From Peptostreptococcaceae bacterium oral taxon 113 str. W5053 (GTDB taxonomy: Bacteria; Bacillota; Clostridia; Tissierellales; Peptoniphilaceae), in contig KI259847.1 of the NCBI GenBank assembly GCA_000467935.1, forward strand, positions 1 through 32,741: a DNA stretch of 32,741 bases. The letters run 5' to 3'. A program made the translations under genes and the position numbers. The notes under the pieces are model-generated. The model was not told the DNA's origin, did not search any database, and saw only the letters and a list, made by a program, of their open reading frames with translations. Shown here one piece after another: positions 1 to 6,577 of the stretch; position 1 is the stretch's first letter; each line of letters begins with the position of its first letter.

Positions 1-40
1 TTGTTTCGTTATTCCCCTTTGTTAAATCTGTCATCCTTTT

Positions 41-673
41 CTACCTCACTTTATGTACCAGACCCTTAACTAAGTCCGCATCTTCTATCTTTGTAATACC
101 AAAACTCTTTTTACCTGCGTCCTTGATGGAAGCCCCTATGTGATAAACTTCTGTTTTATCTATGATTAAAAATCTATCATGAAAATCCGTATTCGTTTTA
201 ACCGATAGTTTTGGATATTGAGCGTTGAATTTCGTGATATCTTTCGCTGATAAGCTGCCCTTGCCGGCTGTCGCAATGACAACATCCACACCCTGTTTTT
301 TCTTGCACAGGATATTCAGGATGTTAACACTTACTTCCACTGCCACATCACTTTTAAGCACAGCGGAAAGCATAGCAATACCTTGCTCTGTAAAAACATA
401 CGGCATATATCTTCTGCCACCATGAGCATTGTCTTCACTTGAGGTCGCATTTTGCGACCTCAAGTACTCATATTCTTCTGCTGTTAAGCGAAACATAAAT
501 TCAGAAGGAAATCTATTTTTATTTCTTCTGACTTGTTCATTTAATCTTTTGGTTGTAACCTGATATAAAGTAGCCAAGTCACTGTTTATCATCACTTGCT
601 TGTCTCTAATGGTATAAATCAGATTCTGTATTTCTCTATTATCAACAATGACAAGATTTTTATCTTCCGCCAT
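41..673 (-). CDS. ORF6N-domain protein with a shortened middle
   Basis: Residues about 10-120 are a typical ORF6N DNA-binding domain of phage and mobile-element proteins (INSDLATLYQVTTKRLNEQV, then RRNKNRFPSEFMF and YVFTEQGIAML). The C-terminus carries the second conserved block seen in longer ORF6N proteins, a PLD-like segment with HDRFLIID and YHIGASIKDAGKK. Full-length relatives, as I remember them, have roughly a hundred more residues between these two blocks; here SVNI runs straight into LNILCKKKQGVDV, so the gene looks like an in-frame internal deletion of a longer protein. The ATG at 673 is chosen because AGGTGGAGG lies 5-6 bases upstream; an earlier GTG would sit inside that site. It is the last minus-strand gene of the mobile-element block. 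The role is probably regulatory or anti-repressor-like; the exact function is unknown. Confidence 0.75.
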   Translation of the reverse strand: MAEDKNLVIVDNREIQNLIYTIRDKQVMINSDLATLYQVTTKRLNEQVRRNKNRFPSEFMFRLTAEEYEYLRSQNATSSEDNAHGGRRYMPYVFTEQGIAMLSAVLKSDVAVEVSVNILNILCKKKQGVDVVIATAGKGSLSAKDITKFNAQYPKLSVKTNTDFHDRFLIIDKTEVYHIGASIKDAGKKSFGITKIEDADLVKGLVHKVR

Positions 674-766
674 AAATACCTCCACCTTTTCCTTAAACCG
701 GTCACAACCTGTTACCAGTCAATTCTACCTTATCTTGAGGTAACATTTTGTCACCTCAAGATTTAT

Positions 767-976
767 TTACTTTTCATGCTTTATAATCGAAACCATATCA
801 CTAAAATCAACATTTAGTTTTATTCCAATACGATACAAAACTTCCATGCTGACAAACTCTCCTCTGCCCATTTTAGATATGGTTGCAGGAGATAATTCAC
901 AAGCCTTTGCCAAGTCTTTTTTGTTCATATTTTTATCTATCAAAATTTTCCACAATCCATTATAACTGACTTTCAT
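767..976 (-). CDS. small XRE/Cro-type helix-turn-helix regulator
   Basis: This 69-residue protein is a single HTH domain: KKDLAKACELSPATISKMGRGE is the helix-turn-helix, and VSMEVLYRIGIKLNVDFSDMV is the following helix pair of the YozG-like Cro/C1 subfamily. There is no sensor or oligomerisation domain. A GGGGTG ribosome-binding site lies just upstream of the ATG. Small regulators of this type are common next to the mobilisation genes of integrative elements and probably control the neighbouring minus-strand genes. The target operator is not identified. Confidence 0.85.
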   Translation of the reverse strand: MKVSYNGLWKILIDKNMNKKDLAKACELSPATISKMGRGEFVSMEVLYRIGIKLNVDFSDMVSIIKHEK

Positions 977-1087
977 ATATTCACCCCTTAATTACAAGTT
1001 TATGAAGTTATTTCATATATTATAACATTTTCATCATCATTTTTTAAGAGGAGAATTTTGAAAGTTTTTATTTTTGTACCCAAGAGA

Positions 1088-1429
1088 TTACTTCTTCCTC
1101 TTCAGCAACAGCGAATGAATATCCCATAACTCTTTTGAGAACTTCTTAATAGATTCCTTCATATCATCAATATCGCTTTTATAAATTATCCCTGTTTGAT
1201 TTACTCTCTTTGCAATCTGATTTAATTTGTTTGTAACAATGGATAATGTTCCGTATAAATCTCTCAAAGGCTCCAGATCAACTTCATAAATTTCCTTTTC
1301 CAAAACTGTTTTTCGTATAAAATGGCTCATGCTTTTTGCTCCGCTTTCTTCTTTTTTCTTTTCAAATAATTCTTTTTCTTTATCTGTTAAATCAAATCTC
1401 AACCTTATATTTCTCTCTCTATTTTCCAT
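1088..1429 (-). CDS. mobC: MobC-like relaxosome protein
   Basis: The 113-residue protein has the ribbon-helix-helix start and helical body of Gram-positive MobC proteins: RNIRLRFDLTDKEKELFEKK, SMSHFIRKTVLEKEIYEVD, then NKLNQIAKRVNQTG. MobC binds oriT and helps the relaxase nick DNA during conjugative mobilisation. The ATG at 1429 is preferred because AAGGAG lies 8-9 bases upstream; an in-frame TTG at 1447 would overlap that site. No relaxase gene (mobA) follows, although it normally sits directly downstream, so the element cannot process its own transfer from what is visible here. A candidate oriT inverted repeat lies about 110 bases upstream. Confidence 0.8.
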   Translation of the reverse strand: MENRERNIRLRFDLTDKEKELFEKKKEESGAKSMSHFIRKTVLEKEIYEVDLEPLRDLYGTLSIVTNKLNQIAKRVNQTGIIYKSDIDDMKESIKKFSKELWDIHSLLLKRKK

Positions 1430-1537
1430 CTTAAATATCTCCTTCAACTAAGTTTTGGGGTCTTAGGGATCTCCCTAACAAGTTAAAAATGTTGCTCGAA
1501 ATTAAATCTCCGATTTTATTTCTAAAGTCATTTTTCC

Positions 1538-1557
1538 GTAAGTGTACACACACTTAC
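1538..1557. other. candidate oriT inverted repeat
   Basis: GTAAGTGT-acac-ACACTTAC is a perfect 8-bp inverted repeat with a 4-base spacer, upstream of mobC and followed by TGTGCTTGC. oriT sites usually lie upstream of mobC, and GTAAGTG-type arms resemble the nic-proximal repeats of Gram-positive mobile plasmids. A second small inverted repeat (TTAGGGA-tc-TCCCTAA) is at 1463-1478. Assignment as oriT rests on position and symmetry only. Confidence 0.35.
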
Positions 1558-1674
1558 TGTGCTTGCTATTAAAGTTAATGTCGCATTCCATTTATCAAGC
1601 TTTTTCATAGTCTTAACTACCACAAAAATACTTCCTGTTTTATTTCCGTAAAATCTATAAAAGTTAAAAATTGT

Positions 1675-1726
1675 CGCTACCACTACCTCACTACCTTGTA
1701 ATACGGGTAGCAAAGTAGCGGTAGCG
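1675..1726. repeat. long imperfect hairpin at the 3' end of the vapE part
   Basis: CGCTACCACTACCTCACTACC (1675-1695) is nearly complementary to 1705-1726 across a 9-base loop. It is built of repeated CTACC/GGTAG units and includes the stop codon of the DnaC-VapE fusion (1691-1693). It could act as a transcription end or as a leftover of lost sequence; no U-tract follows on either strand. Confidence 0.4.
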
Positions 1727-2961
1727 GACTTTTTCAAAACTCTTAGAATGGCAATCCTCAGCGTTAACCTCAACAAAATCTGTATTAATACTTCGTTTAT
1801 AAAACTTCTTGCTAACCCTTACCACTCCGTCAATTCTTACCTTCTTACTTTTTATAGAGGGTTCAAGTTTCCATTCATCCGCCATTTCGCTTGCCATCAA
1901 TTCCGAAAATACTTTTTCATTCGTTTCAGGATATCTGCTCGTAAATTCGGCAAAGCATAGTAAATCTGGCGTGTCTGATTTTGCAGATTTCCATTCCATA
2001 AAGTCCAAGAAATTTTGTACATGCCTATTTTCACTCTTGTGGGTTTGGATAACATAATCTAAATCCATTCTTAGCTCTTTCGGTAAATAGAAATCGTGAA
2101 GTTTATTCTCGTAAATATACACGGCTTCTGCGATAGCTCCTTCAAAATCATGTTGAACAATATTACGATGTTCTTCTCTTGTGATAGTTTTCAGTACAGG
2201 AAATTTCTCTGCATCATACATGATTGGTAATTCAATATTCTCACTGTTCACTTTCACAGGTAGATACCGTCTTTCTCCGGAAAAGTCTCCTAAAAAAGTT
2301 GCATCATTGGTAGTAGCAATCAAGATACAAGTTCTCTTAACATCAGCAGAAAACCGTTCGTATGGTAGTCTTACCGTGCTTGTTCTTGCAGAGATAAACA
2401 ACTTAGCTTCATCAGCACTTTTCGCATTTCTAAGAGCGACAAATTCTTCCAATTCCACTACAACTTTTCCAACAAGATTACTGACCGCATCCTTCCCTTT
2501 GATATTATTTAATGAGCAATACCATTCGGAAAACAATGCCAACTTCTCTATAAAACTTGTCTTTCCGCTTCCGACCTTTCCGCAAAAGAGTAAGCCGATA
2601 TTTTCTTTTTTCATCTGCTCGTATTCTTTTACATAATTTTTCGCTATGATATAACTTTTGTCTTTCTCGCCTTTGTAGTTATCAAAGGTGTAAGCCCATT
2701 GGCTCATTGAAATAAAGCAGCTTCTTTTAAGCCGCTCAATTTCCTGTTCCTTTTCTCTTTGCTTCTGTTTTTCCAGTCTTTCCCTGTCGCATTTGCAATT
2801 ATTCTTAAAGATAAATTTCGTATCCATAAAGCTTCTAACCTCACCATCTTTTCTTTCGTGGCAAGTTTTACAATAAGCGTGTCCGTCTTTCATATATTCC
2901 GTTTCAGGTCGAAGCTATATCTAACGCCCTCGATTAAAATTTCAGCCATTTCTTTCATCAT
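1691..2961 (-). pseudogene. DnaC-type helicase loader fused at the P-loop to VapE, with a frameshifted start
   Basis: The main open frame starts at 2893 and gives 400 residues. Its first 110 are the N-terminus of a DnaC-like helicase loader: a zinc-ribbon pair CKTC (8-11) and CKC (33-35), a charged linker, then LLFCGKVGSGKT (P-loop at 105-112). From SFIEKLA (113) onward the sequence is VapE-type: EWYCSLNN, Walker-B-like VELEEF (147-152), SARTSTVRLPYERFSADV, IATTND sensor (192-197) and GDFSGERRYLPVKV. The two families have been joined in frame exactly at the P-loop, which is regenerated. Upstream, an ATG at 2961 overlaps the repA stop and starts MMKEMAEILIEGVRYSF before running into TGA near 2892. 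The other frame reads PETEYMKDGH, so the original start is 2961, with a one-base shift near 2905-2915. It may still be expressed from 2893. Confidence 0.8.
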
Positions 2962-3721
2962 AAATATTCTCCCATCTCATAATCTTCTAAGCTATATGAC
3001 TTAGCTTTATTTGTTTGCTTAATGTTTCCCCGGTTTTTATAGAACCAGGAAAGAATAGTTGCTTTATGGTCTTTGTAAGTCTTTCCCGTACTTTGAATGT
3101 AGGTCGAAAGCCTTTCGATGTAATTATCAAAGAGACTTTGTAGTACTCTTTTAGGTCTACTACTTCATCCTCTGTTAAAAAGACATTTTGAAATATTCCA
3201 TAGACAGCTTTTCTTAAACTCATATCAGAATTACTATATTCAGTATTATTTCTATTAAGATTACTTCCGTGTACATTCTTCATTTTTTGAGGTGTAGTTT
3301 CTACACTTCTGGAGTGTAAATTCTTCACTTCTGAAGTGTAATTTTTACACTCGGAGTGAAATACGCTCATAAAGTCTTTAACATAGATGATATTGGGCTT
3401 TCCAAGACCTCGTTTCTTTCTTTCGATAAGCCCTATACCGCCTGAGGTGCTATCAAGCTCATTAAGGATTTTAACTGCCGTTTTATTGGGTCTTCCTAAA
3501 ATCTCCATAATCTCTTCCACAGTGAAGATGATATATACTCTATTTTCTTCATCAAGCCACTTATTCCTGAAAAACAGACTTGTTCGCTCCAAAAGGCAGG
3601 AATACAAAATCTTTGCATCCGAGGATAAATTCTTAAACCTTTCATCAGTTACTATGATTTTCGATAGCATATAGTAACTGAAACGGTCTCCGTCCCGATT
3701 ATAAAAATAATCAAATTCCAC
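2958..3721 (-). pseudogene. repA: RepA_N-type replication initiator, frameshifted near the C-terminal domain
   Basis: Residues about 15-105 form a RepA_N winged-helix initiator domain (YMLSKIIVTDERFKNLS, SDAKILYSCLLERTSLF, VEEIMEILGRPNKTAVKIL). The open frame ends at 2987. From about 3150 downward, however, the neighbouring frame encodes the DnaD-like C-terminal domain expected in this family: YIERLSTYIQSTGKTYKDH, KATILSWFYKNRG and finally SLEDYEMGEYL with TGA at 2958. A TGA lies upstream in that second frame, so the shift (one base lost) happened at about 3135-3160. The repaired protein would be about 254 residues. A GTG at 3721 is taken as start because GAGGGGG lies 8 bases upstream. Its stop overlaps the ATG of the DnaC-like gene, the usual coupling in this replication module. 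Confidence 0.75.
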
Positions 3722-3763
3722 TTTCCACACCCCCTCTCTTTTTAATTTTTTGCATAAGAAAAA

Positions 3764-3792
3764 GCGACTAAGATTTTCTATTTCTTAATCGC
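3764..3792 (-). terminator. intrinsic terminator after the flavodoxin-like gene
   Basis: On the minus strand GCGATTAAGA and TCTTAGTCGC form a 10-bp stem with one G-U pair, followed directly by TTTTTCTT. It lies 60 bases past the stop of the flavodoxin-like gene and separates it from repA. Confidence 0.7.
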
Positions 3793-3851
3793 CTTGTATC
3801 TTCAATATTCAGTTTTATTCAGCTCGATAAGCTGGGATTTGTTTAATGAAT

Positions 3852-4550
3852 TCAGTTTTCCCATGGTTTCTTTCCGTCCAGCCACCCCTGCTCTTTCCAG
3901 TACTTAGTATCGATTGGATTAAGTCCCTTTTTCTGGAAGAGTCTCATCACAGAGAATAGTACTCTTACCTTTATTCCGGGGCGAACCTTGTTTCGCCTGC
4001 TTAGTATTTTCTTTGCTATCGAGGAGACTTTCTTTTCAATGTGTCTCCGTTTCTTATCGCTTACCCGTTCCCAACTTGTAGCTGCAACGCCTGTTCCAAA
4101 CCGGTATATCTTTCCAACGCCCCAGAAGAGGAGACTGTCCGCCATATCCTTATTAGTTGACTTAACTCCTGCACCGGCAGCTGTAGAAATACAGACTCCC
4201 TGCTTTCTAAACATTGAGTCCTTTGGTCTATGAGACATCCAGCGGTAACCGTAATGATCTAAGAAGCTCTTCATGGCACCTGTTGTGTGGAAAACATAAA
4301 CCGGACTTGCAAGTATTATCACATCGGCATTGTCAATTGTCTCTGTTATAGGGGAGAGCTTTTTAAAATGGGGACATTTATCCTCTCCATTTATAAAGCA
4401 ATTTGTACATCCACAACAAAATTCGTCGAAATCTTTCGGAAGGAAAATCTCAGTTAATTCACCATCCAGTTTTTCAGCAAGCAAGTGAGTTATATGGAAT
4501 GTCGAACCCTTATGGCTCTGACCATGAATTATTGTAATTTTCATTTTCAT
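3852..4550 (-). CDS. flavodoxin-fold NAD(P)H/FMN-dependent oxidoreductase
   Basis: This 232-residue protein has the flavodoxin-like fold of the NADPH-dependent FMN reductase group. IIHGQSHKGST (7-17) is the phosphate-binding loop for FMN, ADVIILASPVYVFHTTGAMKSFLD is the second FMN contact block, and a cysteine cluster CCGCTNC..GEDKCPH (45-61) is the CxxC-x7-CP motif of the multimeric flavodoxin family. It probably reduces quinones, nitro compounds or similar electrophiles in the cytoplasm; the substrate is unknown. The start at 4550 (MKMKIT) follows GAGGAG by four bases; the ATG at 4544 is also possible. It stands alone between two minus-strand terminators, so it is an independent unit beside the mobile-element block and may be cargo. 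Confidence 0.8.
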   Translation of the reverse strand: MKMKITIIHGQSHKGSTFHITHLLAEKLDGELTEIFLPKDFDEFCCGCTNCFINGEDKCPHFKKLSPITETIDNADVIILASPVYVFHTTGAMKSFLDHYGYRWMSHRPKDSMFRKQGVCISTAAGAGVKSTNKDMADSLLFWGVGKIYRFGTGVAATSWERVSDKKRRHIEKKVSSIAKKILSRRNKVRPGIKVRVLFSVMRLFQKKGLNPIDTKYWKEQGWLDGKKPWEN

Positions 4551-4591
4551 TTTTCTCCTCAACTTCAAATTTACCAAACACTATTTCGATA

Positions 4592-4622
4592 AAAGCCTCC
4601 CACCAAAATGATGGAAGGCTTT
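4592..4622 (-). terminator. strong intrinsic terminator
   Basis: In the minus-strand transcript AAAGCCTTCCATCA pairs with TGGTGGGAGGCTTT (14 bp, two G-U pairs, UUU loop) and is followed by UAUCG. The wobble pairs work only in the minus orientation. It lies 10 bases after the stop codon of the ORF remnant at 4632. Confidence 0.7.
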
Positions 4623-4631
4623 ATAAACTTT

Positions 4632-4793
4632 TTACCTAAATTCAACAACTCCCTTTTGAACCTGCTTTTTCTTGCTTTTCGTATCAAAATGGTATCCGTC
4701 AGGATTTTTTCGTTTCTGCAAATCACTGAGATGCTTCATTTTCAGGGCTTTATTGGCAGAAACATATTTGTTACTGTCGCTCCCGCTCAATAA
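4632..4793 (-). pseudogene. C-terminal remnant of a lost gene
   Basis: On the minus strand a 53-codon open stretch reads SGSDSNKYVSANKALKMKH, then LSDLQKRKNPDGYHFDTKSK and ends KKKQVQKGVVEFR with TAA and a strong terminator 10 bases on. It has no usable start or ribosome-binding site and is stopped upstream at 4794-4796. Composition (lysine-rich, protein-like, clean stop-plus-terminator) argues for the tail of a real gene whose front was removed. I do not recognise the family; a recombination or mobilisation protein of the neighbouring element is possible but unproven. The remaining space up to 4950 is AT-rich and holds only the AGTATCA repeats. Confidence 0.5.
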
Positions 4794-4828
4794 TTACAAT
4801 AGCATATTTATTTCTTTAATTTTATTTT

Positions 4829-4923
4829 AGTATCAATTTAATTTCTATTTTCAATTGTTTTTATACCTGTTTTTTGTAGTTTTTAAATTTTTTTAGTATC
4901 AAAACAGTATCAATGATGATACT
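4829..4923. repeat. AGTATCA repeat cluster with a 7-bp palindrome
   Basis: AGTATCA occurs at 4829-4835, 4895-4901 and 4906-4912; the last copy forms an inverted repeat with TGATACT at 4917-4923 (spacer atga). The cluster sits in AT-rich DNA directly after the dinD end of the restriction operon. It could be a protein-binding site or a junction scar of the island; neither is shown. Confidence 0.5.
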
Positions 4924-4950
4924 ACAGTAATAGTGCTTTTCTGGCACACA

Positions 4951-5809
4951 TCATTCATCCAGCATCAATTTGCCTTTTTTCGCTTTATCTTTTAAACGTT
5001 TCATCTGTTCCTTTTCTATCTGTTGAATGCTTTTCTCCGGAACAGGCAAATCTTCCGGCATTGTGCCGCCTATTTTTTCAATAGCACTTCTCACTTCTTT
5101 TCCTACTGAGTAGTGAACCTTTGTTGCCGCTTCTGCACTTTCAACTTTATCCTTCCTCAGCTTTTCTTCCGTCTGTGAAATTCTAAATAGATTAACAATA
5201 AGTTCAATGCTTCCCATATAATCCAAAATCCTTTGTCTTGCAGTTAAGCCTTTTCTATCATGTATATCCTCTACATCTAACCCACCATACAATCCCATGT
5301 ACCCTGCATTCTGGAATATAGCAAATTCTTCATTTGTGATAACTCCCGCATCGTGTGCTGTTTCTACCAGAAGTTGATTCCATTGTTTAATGTCTCCACA
5401 AACCAAGTCTTCTTCTGTCTTCATCAAGTTGATTAAAATGATCTGCTATTTCCTGTCTATATGTTTGTATGGCAAAATAGGTTTGTCCAAGTGCAATAAC
5501 CTCTTTTCTCGGATCGCCGTTTTGCACAATCAAATAGCAAGCATATCTCGTAAGTTCATAATCTTTTATAGACTTCCTTGTAGCCCCAGCCTCCACGATT
5601 TTGCTGAGGTCAGCAAAATCGTATGTGACCTCATGTCCGCTGTTCTCACAGGCAATCATCGCTCTATCAATGACCTTTTCAAAGTTTCTCCACTGAGAAT
5701 AATCAAGTATATCAGCAAGTTCTCTTGCACTCCAATATTCGCTTCCGTCTTTTCTAATATACTTAATATCTTCAAATCGCCTATATTCTTTTGCTTTTAA
5801 ATTTGACAT
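4951..5809 (-). pseudogene. dinD: DinD-like damage-inducible protein, split by a one-base shift
   Basis: Two adjacent frames together give a complete DinD. The first part (from 5809) has EDIKYIRKDGSEYWSARELA, ACENSGHEV, YELTRYACYLIVQNGDPRK and GQTYFAIQTYRQE; it ends after DRRRLGLWRH at 5387. The second part (4951-5427) continues with IKQWNQLLVETAHDAGV, FAIFQNAGYMGLYGGLD, RKGLTARQRILDYMGSIELI, QTEEKL and GGTMPEDLPVPEKSI, matching E. coli DinD block by block. Removing one T from the TTT near 5404-5406 joins them into 285 residues (E. coli DinD has about 274). DinD proteins are small SOS-linked proteins, and relatives often lie in restriction loci. It is the last gene of the hsd operon. Either it is a real pseudogene or the extra T is a sequencing error. 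Confidence 0.85.
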
Positions 5810-5855
5810 AAGCCTACCTCTCGTTATTTTTTATAACAGATAACCTGTGTATCAA

Positions 5856-6533
5856 CTATTTTTCTTTATCTCTATATATTTCGATAGAATTTCCTTTTAA
5901 ATCTTTCCATTCTACCCATCCATTATTAGATTTACCAATAACTATCCATCCGGCACTGGATGGATTCATACATACAATATCTTCTTGCAAAATATTGTCT
6001 TTTATTTTTGCATTTCTTCTAATAGATGGGATATAGCCTTCGCCGGTATTACCACAAAAACTTCCTTTAAGCAGAGTGAATACTCCATCTTTTACAATAG
6101 CTTTCCCATTTACTTTTCCGAAACCTTTTATATTACGATTTAATACATACTCCCCATCCGGAACAAATCCTACATCAGATTTCAATTTTATTTCTTCTGT
6201 AGATTCTTTGAACACTTCTTTTTTACTTTTATCTTTAGGATAAATTTGTTTGCCATCTAAAGAAGATAATAAGGATTTTGCGACCTCAATATCTAATGCA
6301 AATAGTTCAGTACCGACAATTCTACTTTTGCTGAATATGTCATGAATTAGTTTTTCTTTCTCATCATATCCATCTACTTCTATAGCAAACTCCCTTTTTA
6401 ACCCTGTGATATTGGCATATCCATTACTTTCTAAAGATCTCATTCTATTTTCAAATTGCTCATTTCCAGTCTTGCCAATCTTGATAAGACCGGAAACAAC
6501 TGTAGTCATTAAATATATTATTCCTTTTGCCAT
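5856..6533 (-). CDS. GIY-YIG-type nuclease-like protein with C-terminal DUF4357
   Basis: Residues 4-95 fit the T5orf172/GIY-YIG fold: GIIYLM (4-9) and LIKIGKT (16-22) as the two signature strands, R30, H64 and GTELF (E76) as likely catalytic or metal-site residues. Residues about 165-225 (VCMNPSSAGWIVIGKSNNGW, VEWKDLKG, IEIYRDK) match DUF4357, a small C-terminal domain found on nuclease-like proteins in restriction and defence loci. The ATG follows AGAGG by six bases. It lies 44 bases after hsdR on the same strand, so it is probably co-transcribed with the restriction operon. It may be an accessory nuclease or DNA-binding protein; activity has to be inferred from motifs only. Confidence 0.8.
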   Translation of the reverse strand: MAKGIIYLMTTVVSGLIKIGKTGNEQFENRMRSLESNGYANITGLKREFAIEVDGYDEKEKLIHDIFSKSRIVGTELFALDIEVAKSLLSSLDGKQIYPKDKSKKEVFKESTEEIKLKSDVGFVPDGEYVLNRNIKGFGKVNGKAIVKDGVFTLLKGSFCGNTGEGYIPSIRRNAKIKDNILQEDIVCMNPSSAGWIVIGKSNNGWVEWKDLKGNSIEIYRDKEK

Positions 6534-6577
6534 AATTTATCCTCTCTCAACACACATGTCTATAAAGCTTAAACTAA

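Noticed and set aside
1528..1776. 82-codon minus-strand frame after VapE
   Set aside because: It overlaps the vapE end in another frame, has no ribosome-binding site and shows no family pattern.
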